Source: Dyella lipolytica (GTDB taxonomy: Bacteria; Pseudomonadota; Gammaproteobacteria; Xanthomonadales; Rhodanobacteraceae). From it: a stretch of 64,000 nt of DNA. A program made the position numbers and the translations under genes. The notes below the pieces were generated by a model, which saw only the letters and a program-made list of their open reading frames with translations, made no database searches and had not been told where the DNA came from. The stretch is from assembly GCF_030160075.1 (NCBI RefSeq), contig NZ_BSNQ01000003.1:1734328-1798327 (forward strand), written 5' to 3'. Below are positions 27,382-36,880 of this stretch, one piece after another (position 1 is the first letter of the stretch; each line of letters begins with the position of its first letter).

Positions 27382-27401
27382 AACCGCTGCCTTCAGCGGT
27401 T
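27382..27401 (-). promoter_or_regulatory. Hairpin in the efp 5' leader
   Basis: On the minus strand AACCGCTG / CAGCGGTT (8-bp stem, 4-base loop) runs into TTCCTT and ends 21 bp before the efp start. It could be a weak terminator or a stabilising 5' hairpin. The T-run is interrupted, so I do not call it a terminator. Confidence 0.35.
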
Positions 27402-27484
27402 AAAATGGGTGTTTCAGGGGCCATGAGGCCCGCATAAGGCCGTACATGATAACCGCAAGCCCCGGCGCCCGCATTACATCGCCC

Positions 27485-27680
27485 AGAGCCTGCTTTCCTA
27501 TTCCAGGTATCTCGCGCCGGGAGCTGTTTGCGCGCAAGACAAGGAAGAACGAGGGCGCGTATGTCAATACGTAACCGAGTGATGACGCAGGATTGCGTGC
27601 AAACAGACCCGGCCCTTCGGGTTGCGCCTGAGGGGCCGTCAGGCGCAACGCGAGATACCTGGAATAGGAAAGCAGGCTCT
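27485..27680. repeat. 196-bp inverted-repeat element (MITE/REPIN-like)
   Basis: Perfect 32-bp inverted ends (27485-27516 and 27649-27680, centred on CCTGCTTTCCTATTCCAGG) enclose 132 bp. Inside are a second inverted pair, CTGTTTGCGCGC (27524-27535) with GCGTGCAAACAG (27596-27607, one mismatch), and hairpins CGTAT/ATACG and GTTGCGCCTGA/TCAGGCGCAAC (27621-27649). The whole unit can fold into a multi-armed cruciform. There is no transposase gene and no clear target duplication. It occupies most of the efp-epmB gap; copy number in the genome cannot be judged here. Confidence 0.75.
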
Positions 27681-28652
27681 TTGGCAGACTGGCGGCAGCT
27701 CTGGCGCGACTCGATTACCGACAGTCGCGAGCTGCTCCAAGTGCTCGAGCTAGGCCACCTGGCCGATCGCCTGCCGATCGAAGACGCCGGCTTCGCGCTG
27801 CGCGTACCGCGTGGCTTTGTGGCGCGCATGCGTCCTGGCGACGCACGCGACCCCTTACTGTTGCAGGTGCTACCCCAACTGGCCGAGCTGGAGCGGGTGC
27901 CCGGCTTCGTTGTCGACGCCGTGGGCGACCTCGCGGCGCGCGAAGCGCAAGGTGTCCTGCATAAGTACCAGGGCCGTGCCTTGCTGATCGCCAGCGGCAG
28001 CTGCGCGATCAATTGCCGTTATTGCTTCCGCCGGCATTTTCCTTATGGCGATGAAATAGCCGCGGCCGGCCAGTGGCGCCAGGCGCTGGAACATGTGCGG
28101 CAGGACACGTCGATCAACGAGCTGATCCTGTCCGGCGGTGACCCGCTGGCGCTAGCGACGGGCAAGCTCGAGGAACTCAGCCAAGGTCTGGCTGGGCTCA
28201 CTCACGTCACTCGCCTGCGCATCCATACGCGCTTGCCGGTCGTGCTGCCGGAGCGAATCGATACGCCATTTGTCGAATGGTTGCGTTCGTTGCCGCTGCA
28301 GAAAGTCGTGGTGTTACACGCCAATCACGCCAGCGAATTCGACGAAAGCGTGGATGCGGCCTGCGCCCGTCTGCGCGAAGCCGGCGCGACGCTGCTCAAT
28401 CAGTCCGTGCTGTTGCGCGGGATCAACGACCATGCGGGCGTGCTGACTGCGCTATCCGAGCGGATGTTTGCCGCCGGCGTGCTGCCCTATTATCTGCACC
28501 AGCTGGATCGCGTGCAGGGCGCGGCGCATTTCGAAGTAACCGATGCCCAGGCGCAATCGCTGGTCGAGGACATGCGCAGCCGCTTGCCCGGCTACCTTGT
28601 GCCCAAACTGGTCCGCGAAGTAGGCGGCGATCCGTCCAAACGGCCGCTCTGA
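27681..28652 (+). CDS. epmB: EF-P lysine 2,3-aminomutase (radical SAM)
   Basis: EpmB makes (R)-beta-lysine for EF-P Lys34 using a [4Fe-4S] cluster, SAM and PLP. The radical-SAM motif is CAINCRYCFRRHFPYG, followed by LSGGDPL; the C-terminal PLP-lysine region is VPKLVREVGGDPSK. The start is unclear. Family similarity begins at LADWRQLWRDSI. TTG 27681 gives 323 residues, about ten fewer than usual at the N-terminus. ATG 27582 gives 356 residues, but its first 33 are read from the inverted-repeat element. An insertion there may have replaced the original start. Confidence 0.9.
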   Translation: MADWRQLWRDSITDSRELLQVLELGHLADRLPIEDAGFALRVPRGFVARMRPGDARDPLLLQVLPQLAELERVPGFVVDAVGDLAAREAQGVLHKYQGRALLIASGSCAINCRYCFRRHFPYGDEIAAAGQWRQALEHVRQDTSINELILSGGDPLALATGKLEELSQGLAGLTHVTRLRIHTRLPVVLPERIDTPFVEWLRSLPLQKVVVLHANHASEFDESVDAACARLREAGATLLNQSVLLRGINDHAGVLTALSERMFAAGVLPYYLHQLDRVQGAAHFEVTDAQAQSLVEDMRSRLPGYLVPKLVREVGGDPSKRPL

Positions 28653-28704
28653 CCCATGCACTTCGTCACCAATGTGTGAATTGACGCTGGCGAGTCCGTG
28701 CAGA

Positions 28705-28720
28705 ATCCGTTAAAACGGAT
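28705..28720 (+). repeat. 16-bp perfect palindrome upstream of fimX
   Basis: ATCCGTTAAAACGGAT lies 70 bp before the fimX-like start in a 137-bp gap that has no other gene. It may be an operator or a small hairpin; nothing else in the gap is recognisable. Confidence 0.3.
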
Positions 28721-28789
28721 AGGTAGTGCCGGCTAGCCCGCGGACATCTTCCTCGTGAGCGGCCCTATCCAAGGAAGCACGACGCACCC

Positions 28790-30844
28790 ATGAAGACAGA
28801 CTCCGTTATCAAGATCCTCTTCATCGAAAATTCGGTCGAGGACGCGGAACAGATCATCACGTTATTACGCAATGCGGGCATCGCGGTCCGCCCTGCGCGA
28901 GCGACCACCCCCGAACAGATCCATTCAGCGCTGGAAGAACTCGGCCCAGACCTCGTGCTGTTCAATCCCGGCGTGAATGGCCTGCCGCTGCGCAGCGTCG
29001 CGCAGCAGATCGATGCCAGCTCGCGCGACATCGCACTGATCACCTGCGTGACCAAGATCGATGACCAAAGCGTGGCAGACATGTTCCAGGACGGCGTGCA
29101 GGGAGTGGGCTCCCGCAGCCAGCCCAAACAGATGATCGCGGTGATCAAACGCGAATTTGATTCGCTCAACACACGCCGGCAAGTGCGCCGGCTCGAATCG
29201 GCGCTACGCGAATCCGAACGCCGCTGCGATGCGCTGCTCGATTCGTCGAACGATCCCATCGCCTACGTGCACGAAGGCATGCACGTGCGCGCCAACCGGT
29301 CTTACCTCGATACGTTCGGCTACGAGGATTACGACGACCTGCTCGGCTTGCCGGTGCTGGATCTGATCGGTCCCGCCGACGCGGAGGCGTTCAAGAACCT
29401 CCTGCGCGCCTTGTCGCGCGGCGAGAAAGCGGAGTACCGGCTGGAGTTGCATGCCCGCCGCGCCGACGGCACCACCTTTCCTGCGACAGCCGAATTCGCA
29501 CACGCCACCTTCGAAGGCGAGGCCTGCCTGCAAATCGTGTTCCGTCGCCAGCAGGTCGATGCAGCCCTGGTCGAACAGCTGCAACGCGATCCGGTGACCG
29601 GGCTCTTTAACCGTGCGCGTACGCTGGAATTCATCGATAACGCTGTTGCCGCCGCGAGCGAGGGACGCAAGGGCCAGAGTCTGTTGCTGATCGAGCCGGA
29701 CAATTGGGCCCACATCGTGAGCGGCGTCGGCCTGGGCAAGGCCGACGAACTCCTGGCAGCCTTCGCCCATCGGGTGAGCATGCTGCTGGGCCAGGAAGAT
29801 GTTGCTGGTCTGCTGGCCGAACATACGATCGGCGTCATCCTGCGCACCGACAGCGATGAGGCGATCCGCGAATGGATCGGCGGCCTGCAGCAGGCGATCT
29901 CGCGCGAGATCTTCGATCTGGGCAACCAGTCGATCACGTTGACCGTCAGCATCGGTGGCAGCCTGCTAGGCGAAAAGAACGCCAATACCGAGATGCTGCT
30001 GAACCAGGCCAGCCAGGCCCTGCGCAGCGCGCAGAGCCAGGGCGGCAATCGCAGCGATCTGCACGATCCTGCTGCGCGCGAAAAGGCCGATGCCGAGCGC
30101 GAGCGCAACTGGCTGGGCTTGCTGCGCCAGGCGCTTACGCAGAACGAATTCGTGCTGTACCACCAGCAATGCATCAGCCTGCAGGACGCCGAGGGCGATT
30201 ATTCGGAAATCCTGCTGCGCATGAACGGTCCGCAGGGCGAAGTATTGCCCGGTTTCTTCATGCCGATCGCCGAAAAGCACGGTCTCAACGCCGAGATCGA
30301 TCGCTGGGTGCTGAGCCAGGCGATCATTGCGCTCAAGTCACGTGAACGATCGGGCTTGCCCACGACCTTCTTCGTGAAGCTGACTGCCGACTCGTTGCAA
30401 CAGCAGGGCACGCTGTTGCCGTGGCTCGATCGTGTGCTTAAGCAGGCCAATCTGAAAAATGGCCGACTGGTGCTGGAAATGACCGAAAGCAAGGTGGTCA
30501 CGATGCTGCGTCCGGCGCAGGAATTCATCAACGCGTGGAAAAAGCTCGGCGGCTACTTTGCGCTGGAGCAATTCGGTTCAGGGCTCAACTCCTTCCAGTT
30601 GCTCAACCACATCAACGCGGATTATCTGAAGATCGACCGCAGTTTCATGGCCGATCTGCCGCAGCACCCGGAAAACCAGAAGAAAATCTCCGAGATCTGC
30701 CAGCAGGCCCATGAGATGAAACGCATGGCGGTCGCCGAATGGGTCGAAGACGCAGCCAGCACGTCGCTGCTGTTCGCCTGCGGCGTGGATTTCGTGCAGG
30801 GCAACTTCCTGCAGGAGCCGCAGCGGCTGGCAGTCACTGTCTGA
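28790..30844 (+). CDS. fimX: FimX-like degenerate REC-PAS-GGDEF-EAL protein
   Basis: This 684-residue protein has four domains in FimX order. The REC-like part (8-125) lacks the phospho-aspartate (LVLFNPGVN). A PAS domain follows at about 140-255. The GGDEF domain (about 265-420) has no GGDEF motif. The EAL domain (about 435-675) reads SEILLRM for EAL and LEQFGSG for the DDFG metal site, and keeps LKIDRSF. All catalytic sites are lost, so it should be a c-di-GMP receptor. FimX proteins act in type IV pilus assembly and twitching, in Xanthomonas through PilZ and PilB. It is monocistronic with a terminator 38 bp downstream. Confidence 0.85.
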   Translation: MKTDSVIKILFIENSVEDAEQIITLLRNAGIAVRPARATTPEQIHSALEELGPDLVLFNPGVNGLPLRSVAQQIDASSRDIALITCVTKIDDQSVADMFQDGVQGVGSRSQPKQMIAVIKREFDSLNTRRQVRRLESALRESERRCDALLDSSNDPIAYVHEGMHVRANRSYLDTFGYEDYDDLLGLPVLDLIGPADAEAFKNLLRALSRGEKAEYRLELHARRADGTTFPATAEFAHATFEGEACLQIVFRRQQVDAALVEQLQRDPVTGLFNRARTLEFIDNAVAAASEGRKGQSLLLIEPDNWAHIVSGVGLGKADELLAAFAHRVSMLLGQEDVAGLLAEHTIGVILRTDSDEAIREWIGGLQQAISREIFDLGNQSITLTVSIGGSLLGEKNANTEMLLNQASQALRSAQSQGGNRSDLHDPAAREKADAERERNWLGLLRQALTQNEFVLYHQQCISLQDAEGDYSEILLRMNGPQGEVLPGFFMPIAEKHGLNAEIDRWVLSQAIIALKSRERSGLPTTFFVKLTADSLQQQGTLLPWLDRVLKQANLKNGRLVLEMTESKVVTMLRPAQEFINAWKKLGGYFALEQFGSGLNSFQLLNHINADYLKIDRSFMADLPQHPENQKKISEICQQAHEMKRMAVAEWVEDAASTSLLFACGVDFVQGNFLQEPQRLAVTV

Positions 30845-30881
30845 TGGGCACATGTCGAACCGACGGCTAGCGCACACCCAT

Positions 30882-30914
30882 AAAAAAACCCGCGGAGCAA
30901 TCCGCGGGTTTTTT
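30882..30914. terminator. Bidirectional terminator between fimX and rplS
   Basis: AAAAAACCCGCGGA / TCCGCGGGTTTTTT around a 4-base loop gives a strong stem with an A-run before and a T-run after. It should work for fimX on the plus strand and for the ffh-rplS operon on the minus strand. Confidence 0.95.
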
Positions 30915-30936
30915 CGTTGCGCCGTAACGCGCCGGA

Positions 30937-31302
30937 TCAATCGCCGGACAGGGAAGCGCCGATGTCTTCCTTGATGCGGGCAGCCTTGCCTTCCAGACCA
31001 CGCAGGTAATACAGCTTGGCACCGCGCACCTTACCCTTGCGCTTCACCTGCACCGACTCGATGCTCGGGCTGTGCGCCTGGAATACGCGCTCCACGCCCG
31101 TGCCGTGCGAGATCTTGCGCACGGTGAAGGCCGAATGCAGGCCGCGGCTACGCTTGGCGATGACGACACCCTCGAACGCCTGAACGCGCTCGCGATTGCC
31201 TTCCTTCACCTTCACGTTGACGATCACGGTGTCGCCAGGGCCGAATTCCGGCAGCTGGCGGGTGATCTGCTCGGCTTCGAACTGTTCGATGATCTTGTTC
31301 AT
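30937..31302 (-). CDS. rplS: 50S ribosomal protein L19
   Basis: L19 (121 residues) lies at the interface of the ribosomal subunits. The family sequence [20 protein letters not shown] is recognisable and the protein is full length. It is the last gene of the conserved operon rpsP-rimM-trmD-rplS, 18 bp after trmD, and is followed by the shared terminator. Confidence 0.97.
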   Translation of the reverse strand: MNKIIEQFEAEQITRQLPEFGPGDTVIVNVKVKEGNRERVQAFEGVVIAKRSRGLHSAFTVRKISHGTGVERVFQAHSPSIESVQVKRKGKVRGAKLYYLRGLEGKAARIKEDIGASLSGD

Positions 31303-31320
31303 GGCAACACCTGTCTTTTC

Positions 31321-32109
31321 TCAATGATTGCGGTCTTCATCGGCCGCATCGTTTTGCCGTGCCCGCTCCTGTTGAGCATGCTCACGACGGAATTCATCCA
31401 ACAGCGCACGGGATTGCACATCCAGCGCGCGCTGCGCCAACAAATCGGGACGCCGCAGCCAGGTCCGTCCCAGCGATTGCTTCAGGCGCCAGCGGCGAAT
31501 CGCCGCGTGATCGCCGGAGAGCAACACCTCCGGTACATCTCCCAGTGCGTCATGCACCGGCTTCGCGTAGTGCGGACAGTCCAGCAGACCGTTCGAGAAC
31601 GAATCCTGCTCGGCCGATTGCGCGTCGTTCAACGCGCCGTCCTGCAAGCGGCCCACGGCATCGATGATCACCGCGGCACCTAGCTCACCGCCGGACAGCA
31701 CATAATCGCCGATGGAAAGCTCCTCGTCGACCTCGTGCGCCAGCAGACGCTCGTCCACACCTTCGTAACGCCCGCAGAGCAGAGCGATGCGCGGCAGTTT
31801 CGCCAGCGCTTCCACCCTACCCTGCGTCAGCCGCGTTCCTTGCGGGCTGAGGTAAATCACATGCACCGGTTCCGGTGCTGCTTCGCGTACGGCTTTTAGG
31901 GCTGCACGCAAAGGCTCGACTAACATCACCATCCCGGGGCCGCCGCCGCAGGTGCGGCCATCCACAGTACGGTAATTGTCGGTGGCGTAATCGCGCGGAT
32001 TCCAGGTTTCCACCTGCAACAGCTCACGCTGCTGCGCGCGTCCTACGACACCGACGGCGGCGCACTGACGCATGAAGTCGGGAAACAGCGTGACGACATC
32101 GATGCGCAT
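31321..32109 (-). CDS. trmD: tRNA (guanine-N1)-methyltransferase
   Basis: TrmD (262 residues) methylates G37 of tRNAs with SAM. The trefoil-knot sites are visible ([30 protein letters not shown]). The start at ATG 32109 ([11 protein letters not shown]) is 13 bp after the rimM stop. The C-terminal tail after about 245 is rich in Gln, Arg and Asp, slightly longer than usual. Confidence 0.97.
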   Translation of the reverse strand: MRIDVVTLFPDFMRQCAAVGVVGRAQQRELLQVETWNPRDYATDNYRTVDGRTCGGGPGMVMLVEPLRAALKAVREAAPEPVHVIYLSPQGTRLTQGRVEALAKLPRIALLCGRYEGVDERLLAHEVDEELSIGDYVLSGGELGAAVIIDAVGRLQDGALNDAQSAEQDSFSNGLLDCPHYAKPVHDALGDVPEVLLSGDHAAIRRWRLKQSLGRTWLRRPDLLAQRALDVQSRALLDEFRREHAQQERARQNDAADEDRNH

Positions 32110-32122
32110 CGGACCCTCGATC

Positions 32123-32638
32123 TCAGAACTCAGGGTCCCAGTCCACCACCATGCGCCCGTCGGACAAATCCACCGAACGCACATAAACACCTTGGACGAA
32201 AGGAACCAGCCGCTCGCGCTCGCCATCCCTTACGACCACCACGTCATTGGCGCCGGTTGCGAACAGATGACTCACCCGTCCCAACGCTACGCCTTCCGTG
32301 GTGACGACCTCGAGACCTTCGAGATCGACCCAGTAATACTCATCCTTGCCGGGCGGCGGCAGCAGTTCGCGGGCGACGTAAATGTCTTGCCCAACCAACG
32401 CTGCGGCGCCGTCCCGATCGTCCACCTCAGGCAATTTGGCGATAAGGCCCTTGCCCTGGGGTCGACCGTTGATACCTGCGATCTCCGTTTCCTGGCCCGG
32501 CGCCGTTGAGAGCAGCCAGGGCTGGTATTTGAAGATCTGCGTGCGCGGCTCAGTCCAGGATTCCACCTTGAGCCAGCCCTGCACGCCGTACAACCCGACG
32601 ATGCGTCCCACCAGGACGCGCCGACCGGATGCCGTCAT
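32123..32638 (-). CDS. rimM: Ribosome maturation factor RimM
   Basis: RimM (171 residues) helps mature the 16S 3' major domain by binding S19. The opening [18 protein letters not shown] and the PRC-barrel part with [13 protein letters not shown] are typical. Two bp separate it from rpsP. Confidence 0.96.
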   Translation of the reverse strand: MTASGRRVLVGRIVGLYGVQGWLKVESWTEPRTQIFKYQPWLLSTAPGQETEIAGINGRPQGKGLIAKLPEVDDRDGAAALVGQDIYVARELLPPPGKDEYYWVDLEGLEVVTTEGVALGRVSHLFATGANDVVVVRDGERERLVPFVQGVYVRSVDLSDGRMVVDWDPEF

Positions 32639-32640
32639 GC

Positions 32641-32895
32641 TCAGGCAGCCTGCTGCTTACCGGCTTCCTTCACCAGCGAAGCAACCTTGTCGCTCAGCTG
32701 AGCGCCCTTGGCCACCCACTCCTGAACGCGTACGACGTTCAGTTCAAGGCGCTTGTCCTTGCCCGAAGCCGTCGGGTTGTAAAAGCCCAAGTTCTCGATG
32801 CTGCGGCCGTCGCGCTTATTGCGCTGATCGGTCACAACGACGTGGTAGAACGGACGGCCCTTGGCGCCGCCGCGCGAAAGACGAATCTTAACCAT
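32641..32895 (-). CDS. rpsP: 30S ribosomal protein S16
   Basis: S16 (84 residues) begins [20 protein letters not shown], the family signature. It is the first ribosomal gene after ffh, 129 bp downstream of it; the gap may hold a promoter but shows no clear motif. Confidence 0.97.
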   Translation of the reverse strand: MVKIRLSRGGAKGRPFYHVVVTDQRNKRDGRSIENLGFYNPTASGKDKRLELNVVRVQEWVAKGAQLSDKVASLVKEAGKQQAA

Positions 32896-33024
32896 AGTAA
32901 AAGCTCCAGAATTGCCAGCATCGCCGGCAAGCGCGCCCTAGAACGGACGCGGTAAACGCGACATTTTAATGAAATCTGGGGAAAAAGGAAGGGGTTAGCT
33001 CATCCGCGAGTCAGCCGGCGCGCC

Positions 33025-34407
33025 TCAGCGCATCGGCGGGAACCCGCCTCCCATCCCGCCCATGCCCTTCATGGCGCCACGCATCTGCCGCATCAGGCCC
33101 TTGGCGCCGCCCTTGGAGAGCTTGGACATCATCTTTTCCATCTGCATGTACTGCTTCAGCAGGCGATTGACGTCGGCGGGCTGCGTACCGGAGCCGCGCG
33201 CCACACGGGCGCGGCGGGATCCGTTCAGCAAATCCGGATGACGGCGTTCCTTCTTGGTCATCGAACTGATGATGGCGACCATACGCTTGATTTCGCCGTC
33301 GTTGACCTTGGACTTCACGTTCTCGGGCAGGCCGGAGACGCCCGGCAGCTTGTCCATCAGGCCGGCCAGGCCGCCCATATTGGTCATCTGCTCGAGCTGA
33401 TCGCGCATATCGTTGAGATCGAAGCGCTTGCCCTTCATCACCTTGGTGGCGAGCTTCTGCGCCTTTTCCTGATCGACTTTGCGCTCGACTTCTTCGACCA
33501 GCGACAACACATCGCCCATGCCGAGTATGCGCTGGGCGATGCGGTCCGGATGGAACGGTTCCAGCGCGTCGGTCTTCTCGCCGGCGCCAAGGAACTTGAT
33601 CGGACGACCAGTGATGTAGCGCACCGAGAGCGCCGCACCGCCGCGGGCGTCACCATCGGTCTTGGTCAGCACCACACCGGTGAGCGGCAGCGCCTCGCTG
33701 AAAGCCTTGGCGGTGTTGGCGGCGTCTTGACCGGTCATCGAATCGACCACGAACAAGGTTTCGATCGGCGTGACCGCAGCGTGCAGCGCCTTGATCTCCG
33801 CCATCATCGCTTCGTCGACGTGCAGACGGCCGGCGGTATCGACCAGCAGCACATCAATCACTTCCTTGCGTGCCGCAGATATCGCCGCCTTGGCGATATC
33901 CACCGGATTCTGGCCCGCTTCGGATGGGAAGAACTTCACCCCAACCTGCTCGGCCAGCGTACGCAGCTGCTCGATGGCGGCGGGACGATAAACGTCGCAG
34001 CTCACCACCATCACGCGCTTCTTCTTGCGCTCGGTTAGGAAGCGCGCCAGTTTGGCTACCGTCGTGGTTTTGCCTGCACCTTGCAGACCGGCCATCAGCA
34101 CCACGGCGGGCGGCTGTTGGGCAAGGTTCAATTCGGTGTTCGCGGTGCCCATCAGCACGGTCAACTCGTCGCTGACCACCTTTACCAGCGCCTGGCCCGG
34201 CGAAAGGCTCTTGAGCACTTCCTGACCGACCGCACGCACTTTCACGCGCTCGATCAATGCCTGCACTACTGGCAAAGCCACATCCGCCTCAAGCAGCGCG
34301 ATGCGCACCTCGCGCAAGCTCTCGCGAATATTTTCCTCGGTCAGCCGACCGCGGCCGCGCAGGCGGTTGACGGTGGTGGAGAGGCGTTGGCTGAGTGATT
34401 CGAACAT
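33025..34407 (-). CDS. ffh: Signal recognition particle protein Ffh
   Basis: Ffh (460 residues) binds 4.5S RNA and signal sequences for co-translational targeting. The N domain is followed by the GTPase G domain (GLQGAGKTTTVAKLA, DVYRPAAIEQL, DTAGRLHVD, TKTDGDARGG). The Met-rich M domain follows, with the RNA-binding GSRRARVARGSGT, and the protein ends in a Met/Gly tail. It is divergent from the ypjD-like gene, as in many gammaproteobacteria. Confidence 0.97.
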   Translation of the reverse strand: MFESLSQRLSTTVNRLRGRGRLTEENIRESLREVRIALLEADVALPVVQALIERVKVRAVGQEVLKSLSPGQALVKVVSDELTVLMGTANTELNLAQQPPAVVLMAGLQGAGKTTTVAKLARFLTERKKKRVMVVSCDVYRPAAIEQLRTLAEQVGVKFFPSEAGQNPVDIAKAAISAARKEVIDVLLVDTAGRLHVDEAMMAEIKALHAAVTPIETLFVVDSMTGQDAANTAKAFSEALPLTGVVLTKTDGDARGGAALSVRYITGRPIKFLGAGEKTDALEPFHPDRIAQRILGMGDVLSLVEEVERKVDQEKAQKLATKVMKGKRFDLNDMRDQLEQMTNMGGLAGLMDKLPGVSGLPENVKSKVNDGEIKRMVAIISSMTKKERRHPDLLNGSRRARVARGSGTQPADVNRLLKQYMQMEKMMSKLSKGGAKGLMRQMRGAMKGMGGMGGGFPPMR

Positions 34408-34606
34408 GGCGGAAGCTAAGTTGCAGGATTGACCGCTGAATATACCAGACCTTCCAGCAACGCTCGGGACAGAGACCCGGCGTCTTGGGAAGGCAGCGAA
34501 ATCGAGCAGACCATCCTTTCGGCGACGAATGGATCGGCTTCAACCTCTAGAACCTGACGATTCGCCGCGTTCACGCCATCCGCACCCTGTGCCAAACTCC
34601 CTCGCC

Positions 34607-35416
34607 ATGCTGCCCGCCCTTTCGATCTTCGCCATCGCCTGCTACCTGCTTGCCAGCGGTTTGTTGGCGCGCCCGTTGTTCGGCAGCGGCAAGACCACGC
34701 CGACGACACTGACGCGTCCCGCCTTAGCGATCGCAACGCTGGCGGTATTGGCGCATGCGGCGGGGCTGCTTGCGATGCATCGCGGTGCGCTGGACCTGCA
34801 TTTTTTCTCGGCGCTCTCGCTAGTGGCGTGGGTCGTGTCGGCCTTGACCCTACTGGTGAATATCACCCGTCCGGTCGCAACGCTTGGTGTGATTGTTTTT
34901 CCACTCAGCGCGCTGCTGCTATGGGTCGATAGTTTCCTGGCGCCGCCGACCCTACCGTTGTCGATGGACTGGCATATAAAGCTGCATGTCACCGTGGCAT
35001 TGCTGGCCTTTGGCGTGCTCTCGATTGCGGCGGCCATGGCGATTCTGCTGGCGATACAGGAACGGGCCTTGAGGCATCGTCACCTGGGGCCGTGGTTAAG
35101 CGCACTGCCGCCGTTGACGCTGACCGAATCCCTGTTATTCCGACTGATCGGCGCAGGTTTCATGCTGCTTACGCTGACCTTGCTGACCGGCATCCTGTTC
35201 GTCGACAACTTGTTCGGCCAACACCTGGTGCACAAGACGGTGCTGTCGATCGTCGCATGGCTGGTGTTTGGCGCCCTGCTCTATGGGCGCTGGCGGCACG
35301 GTTGGCGCGGAAGCAGCGCGGTGAACCTCACGCTGATCGGCATGGGTATGCTGGCGCTGGCGTTCTTCGGTTCGAAGTTCGTACTGGAAGTGATTCTGCA
35401 CCGTACGGTGGATTGA
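34607..35416 (+). CDS. ypjD: YpjD/CcsA-like inner-membrane protein
   Basis: This 269-residue protein has about eight membrane segments and belongs to the cytochrome c assembly (CcsA/HemX-like) family. It includes conserved His residues in HIKLHVTVALLAFG and VHKTVLSIVAW. The family's heme-handling WWD motif is missing, as in E. coli YpjD, which also lies next to ffh. It starts at ATG 34607 (MLPALSIF); the 26-residue extension from 34529 is basic and not family-like. It converges on radA across 9 bp. Confidence 0.85.
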   Translation: MLPALSIFAIACYLLASGLLARPLFGSGKTTPTTLTRPALAIATLAVLAHAAGLLAMHRGALDLHFFSALSLVAWVVSALTLLVNITRPVATLGVIVFPLSALLLWVDSFLAPPTLPLSMDWHIKLHVTVALLAFGVLSIAAAMAILLAIQERALRHRHLGPWLSALPPLTLTESLLFRLIGAGFMLLTLTLLTGILFVDNLFGQHLVHKTVLSIVAWLVFGALLYGRWRHGWRGSSAVNLTLIGMGMLALAFFGSKFVLEVILHRTVD

Positions 35417-35425
35417 GCCGTTTTT

Positions 35426-36805
35426 TTACCGACAGGCGTCGATCGCCTGCGACAGACGCTCTACGCCGATGACTTCCATCTCGCCGACACGCCCTTTCTT
35501 CGGCGCATTGGCTTTCGGCACGATCGCGCGCTGGAATCCGTGATGGGACGCTTCTTTCAATCGCTCCTCGCCATTGGGTACCGGACGGATTTCACCGGAC
35601 AGCCCTACTTCGCCAAAGGCGATCGTCTTTTCCGGCAACGGCCGATCGCGCAGTGATGACAGCACCGCCAGCAGCACCGGAAGATCCGCGGCGGTTTCCT
35701 GCACACGAATACCACCGACGACGTTGACGAATACGTCCTGGTCGTAGGCCGCCACGCCACCGTGCCGATGCAACACCGCCAATAACATCGCCAAACGGTT
35801 CTGCTCCAGACCCAACGCCACGCGCCGCGGGTTACCCAACGAGGATTGATCGACCAGCGCCTGCACTTCCACCAGCAGCGGTCGCGTACCTTCACGCGTG
35901 ACCATCACTGCACTGCCTGACGTGGGACCGCTATGCGCGGACAGGAAGATCGCCGACGGATTGGGTACTTCACGCAGCCCCTTCTCGGACATGGCGAACA
36001 CGCCCAGCTCATTTACTGCGCCGAAACGATTCTTGAACGCGCGCAGCACCCGAAAGCGGCTACCGGAGTCGCCTTCGAAATACAGCACGGCGTCCACCAT
36101 GTGTTCAAGCACACGCGGGCCGGCAATACCGCCCTCCTTGGTAACATGGCCGACCAAAAAGACCGACGTGCCGCTTTCCTTGGCGAAACGCGTGAGCCGC
36201 GCCGCCGATTCGCGCACCTGGCTCACCGAGCCCGGCGCCGCCGTGAGCAGTTCGGTCCAGATTGTCTGGATCGAATCGATGACCAGTACACGCGGCCGCG
36301 TGGCGGCGACTTGATCGAGGATGCGCTCAACGCCCGTCTCCGCCAGTGCATGCAAAGGCTGCAACGGCAAATCGAGGCGTTGCGCACGCGAAGCGACCTG
36401 CGCCAGCGACTCCTCGCCGGTGACATAAACACTGGAAAGTTTTTCGCCAAGTTTGCCGAGCATCTGCAGCAGGAGAGTCGATTTGCCGATGCCGGGGTCG
36501 CCGCCGATCAGCACTACCGATCCCTCAACGAGTCCACCGCCAAGCACACGATCCAGTTCGCCGATACCGGTCAGCGTGCGCGACTCCGCCGTGATAAGCA
36601 CATCCGTAAGCGCGGTCACGCGCGGCACGGTGTTAGCTGCGCCCGCATAGCCGCCCTGCCTCGCGGCCGCGACGGATTTCTGCGCCGACTGCACAACGAA
36701 CTCGGACAGCGTATTCCACGCGTTGCATTCGACGCACTGGCCTTGCCACTTGGTGTGTTCGGCACCGCAATCGGTGCAGACATAGGCGGTTTTGGCTTTG
36801 GCCAT
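35426..36805 (-). CDS. radA: DNA repair protein RadA
   Basis: RadA/Sms (459 residues) is a branch-migrating helicase of recombination. It has an N-terminal CxxC...CxxC zinc finger (CTDCG, CVEC), a RecA-like core with Walker A GGDPGIGKSTLL, the RadA-specific KNRFG and a C-terminal Lon-like domain. It is the last of the dnaB-alr-radA group, 75 bp after alr. Confidence 0.96.
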   Translation of the reverse strand: MAKAKTAYVCTDCGAEHTKWQGQCVECNAWNTLSEFVVQSAQKSVAAARQGGYAGAANTVPRVTALTDVLITAESRTLTGIGELDRVLGGGLVEGSVVLIGGDPGIGKSTLLLQMLGKLGEKLSSVYVTGEESLAQVASRAQRLDLPLQPLHALAETGVERILDQVAATRPRVLVIDSIQTIWTELLTAAPGSVSQVRESAARLTRFAKESGTSVFLVGHVTKEGGIAGPRVLEHMVDAVLYFEGDSGSRFRVLRAFKNRFGAVNELGVFAMSEKGLREVPNPSAIFLSAHSGPTSGSAVMVTREGTRPLLVEVQALVDQSSLGNPRRVALGLEQNRLAMLLAVLHRHGGVAAYDQDVFVNVVGGIRVQETAADLPVLLAVLSSLRDRPLPEKTIAFGEVGLSGEIRPVPNGEERLKEASHHGFQRAIVPKANAPKKGRVGEMEVIGVERLSQAIDACR

Positions 36806-36880
36806 GGCGTTATAAGCGTGATATCGATGGATGCAGCTTAGCGTGCCGCGGTCGCATGCAGCGAGACGGTTCGGTTCCGC

